DNA of 5,130 nucleotides from an uncultured Pseudomonadota bacterium (lineage in GTDB: Bacteria > Pseudomonadota > Gammaproteobacteria > Methylococcales > Methylomonadaceae), in assembly GCA_903931355.1 (NCBI GenBank), contig CAIZCB010000113.1:1-5130 (forward strand), read 5' to 3'. Positions 1-5,016 of the stretch are shown piece after piece. Position 1 is the first letter of the stretch, and each line of letters opens with the position of its first letter. The position numbers were made by a program, and so were the translations under genes. The notes beneath the pieces are model-generated. The model ran no database searches and was not told the origin of the DNA. It was given only the letters and a program-made list of their open reading frames with translations.

Positions 1-207
1 GCTGAAGCAGCCGCTAAAACCACCGATGTCAAAGAAATCGAAACTCATGCCGAGGCTGCAAAAAAGAATGTTAATACGCTGGAACAGCATTTAAAAAGTG
101 CTTTGGATTGTTTGAATTCGGCGATTGAGCATAGCAAACATGGCCATGTCGATTTAGCTAAAAAGGCGGCTGAAGATGCGGTTGTGCATTTGAAAGCGGC
201 TAAGTAA
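1..207 (+). CDS. smbP: SmbP-like small metal-binding protein, C-terminal part (5' end outside window)
   Basis: Frame 1 is open from the first base to the TAA at 205-207, giving 68 residues and no start in view. The fragment is rich in Ala and Lys with regularly spaced His (fragment residues 16, 30, 44, 47, 49 and 63) and reads as an amphipathic helical hairpin. The stretch AIEHSKHGHVDLAKKAAEDA followed by VVHLK resembles, from memory, the C-terminal repeat of Nitrosomonas europaea SmbP, a small periplasmic four-helix protein that binds Cu and other divalent metals through many His. The His content here is lower than in that protein, and one Cys (residue 37) is present, so metal capacity may differ. 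The signal peptide and N-terminal half lie outside the window and cannot be judged. Other helical Ala/Lys-rich proteins are the alternative. The gene ends 8 bases before a strong hairpin. Confidence 0.75.
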   Translation, partial: AEAAAKTTDVKEIETHAEAAKKNVNTLEQHLKSALDCLNSAIEHSKHGHVDLAKKAAEDAVVHLKAAK

Positions 208-215
208 AGGCCTTA

Positions 216-249
216 GGTGATAAAGCTTGAGGATTCAAGCTTTATCACC
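216..249 (+). terminator. Perfect 15-bp hairpin after the SmbP-like gene
   Basis: Arms GGTGATAAAGCTTGA (216-230) and its exact reverse complement (235-249) enclose the four-base loop GGAT. It begins 8 bases after the stop codon, where a terminator is expected. No run of T follows the right arm on either strand, so it is not a textbook rho-independent terminator. It may act as a factor-assisted terminator or as a 3' stability structure for the upstream mRNA. Confidence 0.55.
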
Positions 250-517
250 GATTCTGCTATCGCCAAAATGACTGCAATTAATACAGTAAAAAATCTGAAT
301 AATAACCACTATAAAAACCACCTATTTCGCAATTTAAAATCGTTACTTCGCTTTAACAAAGCTAGTTAACTGGTTGAAAATTAGATTGGTCTTGAATTAC
401 AGCAACTTAAGTTGTTTATTAACAACTTGAGTTTTGAAAAAAATCGATCAGAATTGGCTTAACTTTGTATCAATTGATGCAAATTAAACTCAGTTCTATG
501 CTTTTTAGAGGTACAAA
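250..517. other. AT-rich intergenic stretch without a convincing gene
   Basis: This stretch separates the SmbP hairpin from the small membrane peptide. I see no supported gene on either strand. It holds the inverted repeat at 404-433, a 10-bp palindrome ATCAATTGAT at 469-478, and promoter-like but weak elements: TTGAAA at 434-439, and TTGATG (474-479) spaced 17 bases from TATGCT (497-502). The latter pair would start transcription at about 509, inside the ribosome-binding site of the next gene, so it is doubtful. The region probably carries the promoter of the downstream small gene, but I cannot place it. Confidence 0.5.
404..433. repeat. 13-bp inverted repeat with four-base spacer
   Basis: AACTTAAGTTGTT (404-416) and AACAACTTGAGTT (421-433) pair across TATT. 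Twelve pairs are Watson-Crick and one is a T-G wobble. The left arm also contains the self-complementary CAACTTAAGTTG (403-414), so CAACTT-type half sites occur several times within 30 bases. TTGAAA, a possible -35 element, starts at the last arm's edge (434). It may be a repressor or activator site or an RNA hairpin; there is no downstream T tract. Confidence 0.5.
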
Positions 518-658
518 ATGAAATTTGTAATGATGGCGTCAGTAGCAGTAGTATCGGTTGGCCTAATTAGTATTGCTGCTTTTCAATTCGGCAGGCTATT
601 TATTCTCGAAGTCTTAGGTATCGTCACTGAGGCTTGGCGTAGCCCTAATCTTAATTAA
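518..658 (+). CDS. Small single-span membrane peptide, 46 residues, unknown function
   Basis: The reading frame begins at ATG 518 with a good Shine-Dalgarno sequence AGAGGT (507-512) five bases upstream, and ends at TAA 656-658. The product starts MKFVMMASVAVVSVGLISIA and then has AFQFGRLF, so one hydrophobic helix spans about residues 3-22, after a single Lys. A second, more amphipathic stretch (28-40) and a polar tail (WRSPNLN) follow. It could be a membrane-anchored microprotein or a secreted peptide with an uncleaved signal; there is no lipobox. I do not recognise the family. It lies 98 bases ahead of the PepSY-TM gene on the same strand and could share its transcript. The ribosome-binding site and membrane profile are the support; homology is untested. 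Confidence 0.55.
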   Translation: MKFVMMASVAVVSVGLISIAAFQFGRLFILEVLGIVTEAWRSPNLN

Positions 659-756
659 AAAAACTCAGTTTTTGCATAGCGAATTTGCTAATAGCAGTTG
701 ATAGCAATCCGGTTTTAAGAATCAAGATTGTTTCCAATTAGGGTCATACAGGTAGA

Positions 757-2046
757 ATGCCTATTTGTGTTCACCGAGTTTTTGTTTTCGTTATGTCTAT
801 TTCTATTCGGCATTTATTTGCCCGATCTGTTTGGTTAAAAATCCATCTTTATCTGGCATTGAGCTTAGGGTTATTGTTTGCCTTGCAAGGCTTAACCGGT
901 AGTCTTAGCGTTTATCGCCAAGAATTAGATAATTTGTTTAATCCACAACAAATTATCAGCACTTCACAAACAGCACCTTTATCACTCGATAAAATTATTG
1001 CCTCAGTGCGTCAAGCCCATCCTGAACGGCATGGGGTTTGGACTTTGGAACTTCCCCGCAAACCTGATCAAGTAATCACCGCTTGGTTTGAAAAACCCCG
1101 TGAAACTGTCGATGCTTTTTATGCGCCATTAATGGTGGCTGTTAACCCTTACACGGGTGAAGTGATTGAAAATCGCTTCTGGGGGCAAACCCTAACCACT
1201 TGGCTACTGGATTTACATACCCAATTAAGATTAGAGGCCACGGGACGCGATTTAGTCGCAGTGTTGGCTGTATTGTTAATTTTATCGGTGAGCAGTGGTT
1301 TGTATTTATGGTGGCCTCGCTCAGGTTGGCGACAAGCATTTAAATTGCGTTTTAACGGTGGTCTGAGTCGATTACTAATCGATTTACACCGCTGGCTAGG
1401 CTTGTTGTCTTCAGTGTTTTTACTGTTGCTAGCCTTTACTGGTTTTCATTTAGCCTATCCGCCGTTAATAGAAGCCTTAACCGCCTCTTCTGGGATGGGG
1501 CATGGTGATGAAGGACCTAATGTGCGAAGTACCGCAATTCCCAACGACAGGCCGATTAGCTTAACCGAAGCGGTCTTAGTCGCGCGTGGGCCGTTTTCGC
1601 AATCCGAGGTGCGTCGTGTTTCTACGCCATTAGGTGACACAGGGACTTATCGAATTAATCTGCGGCAACGCAATGAAATCAATCAGCATCACCCAATTAC
1701 TACAGTTTGGGTGGATCGTTGGAGCGGGCAAATTCGCGATGTGCGTAATCCCAGCAAATTTACCGCTGCACAAACCTTTACCGTCTGGCTTTGGCCGTTA
1801 CATACCGGTGAAGCGTTTGGCGAGTTGGGGCGCTTGATTTGGTTTTTGGTAGGCTTAATGCCGTTGATTTTGTATATCAGCGGCATTTACTACTGGTTAC
1901 AGCGCAAAGGCTTGGTTCGAGATAGGCCGGTGAATTTGGTTGAAAACAGTCAGAAAGTTCGGCAAGTTTCAAAGCAATCGGCTATCTACATCTGGACTTT
2001 ACTGCGCTCACTAAGCTTGAAACTGCTTGAATTAGTTCGCCGTTAA
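757..2046 (+). CDS. PepSY-associated transmembrane (PepSY_TM/PiuB-type) protein
   Basis: This is a 429-residue inner-membrane protein of the PepSY_TM family, which includes ferrisiderophore reductases such as FoxB and iron-uptake-linked PiuB proteins. Four helices are visible: about 31-52, 165-186, 212-234 and 358-380. Large periplasmic loops lie between helices 1-2 and 3-4. Family signatures are WLKIHLYLALSLG (26-38), LLDLHTQL (150-157), DLHRWLG (209-215), GFHLAYP (229-235) and WPLHTGE (346-352). The His at 30, 154, 211, 231 and 349 lie at membrane edges and are candidate haem ligands. YTGEVI (132-137) and RWSGQIRDV (321-329) are PepSY-like turns. The start at 757 has a modest AGG at 750-752; an in-frame ATG at 793 gives MSISIRHLFAR, closer to the family's usual N-terminus, but has no ribosome-binding site. 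No receptor or siderophore gene is visible nearby, so an electron-transfer role in iron uptake is inferred from family only. The 3' end overlaps corB by 15 bp. Confidence 0.85.
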   Translation: MPICVHRVFVFVMSISIRHLFARSVWLKIHLYLALSLGLLFALQGLTGSLSVYRQELDNLFNPQQIISTSQTAPLSLDKIIASVRQAHPERHGVWTLELPRKPDQVITAWFEKPRETVDAFYAPLMVAVNPYTGEVIENRFWGQTLTTWLLDLHTQLRLEATGRDLVAVLAVLLILSVSSGLYLWWPRSGWRQAFKLRFNGGLSRLLIDLHRWLGLLSSVFLLLLAFTGFHLAYPPLIEALTASSGMGHGDEGPNVRSTAIPNDRPISLTEAVLVARGPFSQSEVRRVSTPLGDTGTYRINLRQRNEINQHHPITTVWVDRWSGQIRDVRNPSKFTAAQTFTVWLWPLHTGEAFGELGRLIWFLVGLMPLILYISGIYYWLQRKGLVRDRPVNLVENSQKVRQVSKQSAIYIWTLLRSLSLKLLELVRR

Positions 2047-3282
2047 AAGTTGGTATTTAACCTGTTTGACCGTGTTTTCATCACACTTAACAATCTCCAA
2101 AATATGACCATACAGCTTAATGCTGGTACCAGATTTTGGAATAGTTTCTAGGTATTCGATAATCAGCCCATTCAAGGTTTTCGGGCCTTCAGTGGGCAGT
2201 TCCCATTGCATTAAACGATTCAATTCTCTAACCGTGACACTAGCATCAATCAAAAAGCTGCCGTCTTTTTGCTGATTAATACTGGGTTCTTCGGTAATAA
2301 ATTCACCGACAATTTCCTGAATCAAATCATCCAAAGTCACCAAACCTTGTACATCGCCGTATTCATCGACCACTAAACCAATTCGCAGTTTTTCAGCTTT
2401 GAAAATTTGCATCTGGCTATGGATAGAGGTGGTAACGGGGATGAAAAATGGCTTAATCAGACTGTCGGTGATGTTTTGTTTATCAAAATCGCCCTGATGA
2501 ATTTGCGACAAAATGGTTCGTAAATGAATGAAGCCAATTACTCTATCAATATTCTTTTTGTAAACGGGTAGGCGGGTATGCGGGCTGTTTTGCAATTGTT
2601 CGATGATTTCTTCGATAGAGTCTTCTAAATCAATCCCAACAATATCATTGCGATGGGTCATGATGTCTTCGACGCTGGCCGATTCCAAATCCAAAATACT
2701 CAACAGCATTTTTTGATAACGGCTAGGCATTAAATGATTGGCATCGGAAACAATGCTCTTTAATTCCTCTTTATTCAGGGTTTCGCTTTTAGTTTTTTTG
2801 GTGTTAATCCCAAAAATCCGCAAAATTAGGCCAGAGATTAAATTAACAATCCAAACAATCGGATAGAACAGTTTGAGTAGCGGGACGTAAATCCAAGCTG
2901 ATAAAAACGCCAACATTTCTGGCTTGATTGCGCCTAAGGTTTTTGGGGTGACTTCAGAAAAAATCAGCACTACGATGGTTAATAATGCCGTGGCAGGGGC
3001 GATTGCCTCGTCACCACCGATGCGAATAGCGATTACCGTAGCTAGAGAAGAAGCGAGAATATTGACAAAATTATTGCCGAGTAAAATCAGACCAATCAGT
3101 CTATCGGGACGTTTGAGCAACTGATGGGTTTTAACCGCGCCGCGATGTTTTTTCTTAACTAAGTGCTGTAAGCGATAACGATTCAGCGTCATCAGTGCAG
3201 TTTCAGAGCCAGAAAAGAAAGCTGAAATAATTAATAAAGCAGCTAATATGCTAAAAAGCATACTCAGTGGAATGTCGTTCAA
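2032..3282 (-). CDS. corB: CorB/YfjD-like DUF21-CBS membrane protein (HlyC/CorC family)
   Basis: The product is 416 residues, about the length of E. coli YfjD/CorB. It is an inner-membrane protein of the CNNM/CorB family, linked to Mg2+ (and Co2+) transport or resistance. Domains in order: DUF21 membrane domain (about 5-160) with FFSGSETAL (22-30), LGNNFVNILASS (68-79) and SEVTPKT (109-115); a CBS pair (about 204-328), including VVDEYGDVQGLVTLDDL (304-320); and a CorC_HlyC domain (about 338-412). All the usual blocks are present and it looks intact. The start codon is TTG (3282-3280). An ATG at codon 8 (3261-3259) would trim the N-terminus, but MNDIPLS places the SGSE motif at the position I recall for YfjD, so TTG is preferred; a GAG lies eight bases upstream. 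CorC or YtfL-type relatives are less likely because the membrane domain and C-terminal domain match the YfjD arrangement. It is probably a single-gene transcript. Confidence 0.9.
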   Translation of the reverse strand: MNDIPLSMLFSILAALLIISAFFSGSETALMTLNRYRLQHLVKKKHRGAVKTHQLLKRPDRLIGLILLGNNFVNILASSLATVIAIRIGGDEAIAPATALLTIVVLIFSEVTPKTLGAIKPEMLAFLSAWIYVPLLKLFYPIVWIVNLISGLILRIFGINTKKTKSETLNKEELKSIVSDANHLMPSRYQKMLLSILDLESASVEDIMTHRNDIVGIDLEDSIEEIIEQLQNSPHTRLPVYKKNIDRVIGFIHLRTILSQIHQGDFDKQNITDSLIKPFFIPVTTSIHSQMQIFKAEKLRIGLVVDEYGDVQGLVTLDDLIQEIVGEFITEEPSINQQKDGSFLIDASVTVRELNRLMQWELPTEGPKTLNGLIIEYLETIPKSGTSIKLYGHILEIVKCDENTVKQVKYQLLTAN

Positions 3283-3312
3283 AGCAGTTGCTCGAGTTTC
3301 TAAACAAGCCGC

Positions 3313-3341
3313 TAGTTTCTATGCTGGCAAAAATTTGTCAA
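3313..3341 (-). promoter_or_regulatory. Candidate sigma70 promoter for corB
   Basis: Read on the minus strand, a perfect -35 element TTGACA occupies 3341-3336. The -10 is poor: a 17-base spacer gives AAACTA (3318-3313), while the better-looking TAGAAA would be only 14 bases away. Transcription would begin about 25-30 bases ahead of the TTG start at 3282. A short inverted repeat lies just upstream of the -35. Confidence 0.4.
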
Positions 3342-3345
3342 GCTG

Positions 3346-3360
3346 TTAAGCGTGGCTTAA
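3346..3360. repeat. Short inverted repeat between corB and alkB
   Basis: TTAAGC (3346-3351) and GCTTAA (3355-3360) are perfect inverted arms around GTG. The element sits 4 bases upstream of the TTGACA hexamer read toward corB and about 65 bases upstream of alkB. The position would suit a regulator site in a divergent promoter region, but six-base arms can arise by chance in AT-rich sequence. Confidence 0.3.
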
Positions 3361-3408
3361 GTAAGGTTAATAAGGTAAAACACTTTAAATTATTTGAATA
3401 ACATAATG

Positions 3409-3424
3409 AAAAGTAATCACTTTT
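3409..3424 (+). promoter_or_regulatory. Small hairpin directly before the alkB start; CATAAT -10-like box nearby
   Basis: AAAAGT (3409-3414) and ACTTTT (3419-3424) pair around AATC, ending one base before the ATG at 3426. No Shine-Dalgarno sequence is present in this stretch. CATAAT (3402-3407) matches the -10 consensus at five of six positions; no good -35 lies 16-18 bases upstream. If it is used, the leader would be about a dozen bases. The hairpin is weak (two G-C pairs). Confidence 0.25.
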
Positions 3425-3425
3425 A

Positions 3426-4088
3426 ATGATCACTAAATTTCAACAAGCTAAAAATTTAGCACCATTTGATGGGCAGTTGCATTGTGTAAAAGCTTTTTAT
3501 GCTCAAACCGATGCTGACGACATTTATCGACAGTTACATGCGGGCCTTGAATGGCAATCAGAACAATTGTTTATTTATGGTCGTTGGTTGACGGTGCCAA
3601 GATTAATGGCTTGGTACGGCGATTCGCAGGCTAGTTATCGTTATTCAGGGGTGACGCATCAGCCATTGCCTTGGACGCCGTTATTAGCAAATTTACGAAC
3701 AGACCTTGAAGTGGTGTGTCAGCAAGCCTTTAACAGCGTGTTAGCCAATTTGTATCGCGATGGACGTGATTCAATGGGTTGTCATGCTGATGATGAAAAA
3801 GAACTTGGAAAGAATCCGACCATTGCTTCCTTGAGCTTTGGCGAAACACGGTTGCTGAGGTTTCGGCATCCTGAAAGCGATTACAAACTCGATATTGAAT
3901 TAAGTAACGGTGATTTACTGGTTATGGCCGGCGAGTTACAGCATCATTGGCGACATGAATTGCCGAAAACGCGCAAGCCGAAACAAGCGCGTATCAATCT
4001 GACGTTTCGGCAAATTAGCGAAGTCGCAGAAAACGAAAAATATCTACCTCGATCAAAGCAAAGGCAAAAATCCACAAACCCGCATTAA
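3426..4088 (+). CDS. alkB: AlkB-type 2-oxoglutarate/Fe(II)-dependent dioxygenase
   Basis: This is a 220-residue cytoplasmic DNA/RNA repair dioxygenase that would oxidatively remove alkyl groups from bases such as 1-methyladenine and 3-methylcytosine, consuming 2-oxoglutarate and O2. The catalytic set is complete: NLY (108-110), iron ligands H120 and D122 in CHADDE, distal iron ligand H177 in WRHELPK (175-181), and the 2-oxoglutarate signature RINLTFR (189-195) with R189 and R195. The blocks VPRLMAWYGD (57-66) and SLSFGETR (135-142) resemble the ALKBH2/ALKBH3 branch more than E. coli AlkB. The start at 3426 is the only ATG before the core; an in-frame stop lies at 3414-3416, and no ribosome-binding site is visible. 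The conserved core ends at about residue 196. The last 24 residues are polar and basic, and their codons overlap the 3' end of the opposite gene. It is divergent from corB, and no ada or alkA gene is nearby. Confidence 0.92.
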   Translation: MITKFQQAKNLAPFDGQLHCVKAFYAQTDADDIYRQLHAGLEWQSEQLFIYGRWLTVPRLMAWYGDSQASYRYSGVTHQPLPWTPLLANLRTDLEVVCQQAFNSVLANLYRDGRDSMGCHADDEKELGKNPTIASLSFGETRLLRFRHPESDYKLDIELSNGDLLVMAGELQHHWRHELPKTRKPKQARINLTFRQISEVAENEKYLPRSKQRQKSTNPH

Positions 4089-4539
4089 ACGCATCCAGCC
4101 AACTGCCCATCCATCCCCAAGCGACGACCATGGCGATTAATCCAGTAAATATCACAAAAGATGCCGTTACGAATTTCATGCGATTTTCTACGACTTTATT
4201 GGAATCACGCACTTCGATCTCTAATAAAGCCAATAAACCGAGCCAAAGTCCAGAATTGATTAGGTTCAAAATGTCGCCGGTGAATAGGTAGCCTAAGGTA
4301 ACGATAACAATAACTGCGATTAAACCATTGCGAATTTGATGTAAACGGCTGTCATCAAACGGTAAAGGTGCAGCGGCGGTTTCTAATTCAAAAGACAGCA
4401 ATAAGGCTAACCAAGCAAACGAATCAATCGCGCTGATAAAGCTACCCATTAAGGCATAAAGCAATGAATTTAAAGTCAGCAAAACCAAGATAGTTAATCG
4501 CAGTTTTGCATTAGGTAAAGATGCAAGGGTTTTAAACAT
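4015..4539 (-). CDS. Unrecognised integral membrane protein made of three tandem two-helix repeats
   Basis: This is a 174-residue very hydrophobic protein; I do not recognise the family. Six membrane segments are likely, about 14-31, 34-51, 72-87, 90-107, 124-142 and 147-164. They form three repeats of a helix pair. In each repeat a Gly (32, 88, 145) is followed exactly 11 residues later by Trp (43, 99, 156) and 8 later by Glu (51, 107, 164), then hydrophobic plus acidic (FELE, LEIE, IEVD). Asp or Asn precedes Trp by four residues in all three. Polar linkers (54-70 and 110-121) carry charged residues such as RDSNKVVENR. The start is ATG 4539; no Shine-Dalgarno sequence precedes it, and a terminator for the upstream gene ends about 20 bases before it. 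The stop lies inside the alkB coding region. The repeat pattern strongly supports a real gene; function is unknown. Confidence 0.75.
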   Translation of the reverse strand: MFKTLASLPNAKLRLTILVLLTLNSLLYALMGSFISAIDSFAWLALLLSFELETAAAPLPFDDSRLHQIRNGLIAVIVIVTLGYLFTGDILNLINSGLWLGLLALLEIEVRDSNKVVENRMKFVTASFVIFTGLIAMVVAWGWMGSWLDAFNAGLWIFAFALIEVDIFRFLRLR

Positions 4540-4558
4540 CGGAACAATTAAATAGGCT

Positions 4559-4584
4559 AAAAGAAGGGCGGTATTCGCCGCCCT
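4559..4584 (-). terminator. Rho-independent terminator of the lipoprotein gene
   Basis: On the minus strand AGGGCGG (4584-4578) pairs with CCGCCCT (4571-4565) around a six-base loop, a GC-only stem apart from the closing A-T. It is followed at once by TTCTTTT (4565-4559, sharing the last stem base). It begins 14 bases after the lipoprotein stop codon. This is the clearest terminator in the window. It also lies upstream of the membrane-protein gene on the same strand. Confidence 0.85.
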
Positions 4585-4598
4585 AGTGATTCTTAAGA

Positions 4599-4994
4599 TT
4601 ATTGGACGAAACAGGCTTTTTCAGCCGCCGCTTCAGCCTCTTTTAATTTTGCGCGTAAATCTTTTGATTGTTGTGGATCACGGAAAGCAGCGCCGGCTTC
4701 ACCGGGAGTTTTTTGCATTTGACCAAAAGTTCTCGCTGCATCGTATTCTTCAAAGCTCAATTTTTCGGCAATTTTGTCAATTTTGCAGCCACAAGCGTAT
4801 TGATTGATATAAGTTAAACCGCCATGTTTAGCCACACACTCCAACACATAATCAACCCGATCACGGGTCGGAAAATCGTTAACTAAGGCTTTAGTTTCGG
4901 TCGCTTGGCTGTCAGCAGAGCTGGTTTCTTGGGTTGTTGCGCAACCAGACAATAAAGCAACAGCGGCAAGGGTAGAAAGCAAGGTTTTTTTCAT
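4599..4994 (-). CDS. Small cysteine-containing lipoprotein, unknown function
   Basis: The product is a 131-residue predicted lipoprotein. The start at 4994 gives MKKTLLSTLAAVALLSGC, a classic signal peptide with lipobox LSGC and lipidated Cys18. An ATG further upstream (5042) would bury this signal behind 16 extra residues and overlap the preceding gene, so it is rejected. A short Ser/Thr-rich linker (19-38) follows. A mainly helical domain (about 40-131) has four more Cys: C53, the pair C68 and C70 in YACGC, and C128 near the end. These could form disulfides or a metal or cofactor site. The last 25 residues are Ala/Glu/Lys-rich and helical. Ala at +2 rather than Asp suggests the outer membrane. 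The motif pattern faintly recalls small periplasmic proteins of methylotrophs, but I cannot name a family. It lies 22 bases after the preceding gene, so co-transcription is possible; a terminator follows it. Confidence 0.8.
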   Translation of the reverse strand: MKKTLLSTLAAVALLSGCATTQETSSADSQATETKALVNDFPTRDRVDYVLECVAKHGGLTYINQYACGCKIDKIAEKLSFEEYDAARTFGQMQKTPGEAGAAFRDPQQSKDLRAKLKEAEAAAEKACFVQ

Positions 4995-5016
4995 AAGGCA
5001 ATCAAGGTTTATAAGG

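Noticed and set aside
268..369. 33-codon frame starting ATG ACT GCA on the plus strand
   Set aside because: It has no ribosome-binding site and a low-complexity Asn/Lys/Leu composition expected from AT-rich sequence, with no recognisable domain.
659..673. AAAAAC-TCA-GTTTTT hairpin after the 46-residue gene
   Set aside because: The stem has one G-C pair and a three-base loop. It is too weak to call a terminator, although the position after the stop at 658 is suggestive.
676..710. Three ATAGC copies and a GCTAATAGC stretch as a possible Fur box before the PepSY gene
   Set aside because: The match to the 19-base Fur consensus is poor and the spacing of the copies is irregular (15 and 10 bases).
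1142..1339. Minus-strand open frame inside the PepSY-TM gene
   Set aside because: It is antisense to a well-supported gene, with no family features of its own. The same holds for 1455-1640 and 1689-1886 (minus) and 1634-1837 (plus, alternative frame).
2924..3124. Plus-strand open frame opposite corB
   Set aside because: It lies fully antisense to the DUF21 domain coding region and mirrors its codon pattern; there is no independent evidence.
4586..4807. Plus-strand open frame opposite the lipoprotein gene
   Set aside because: It is antisense to the lipoprotein, which has a clear signal peptide and lipobox; the frame's product has no recognisable domain.
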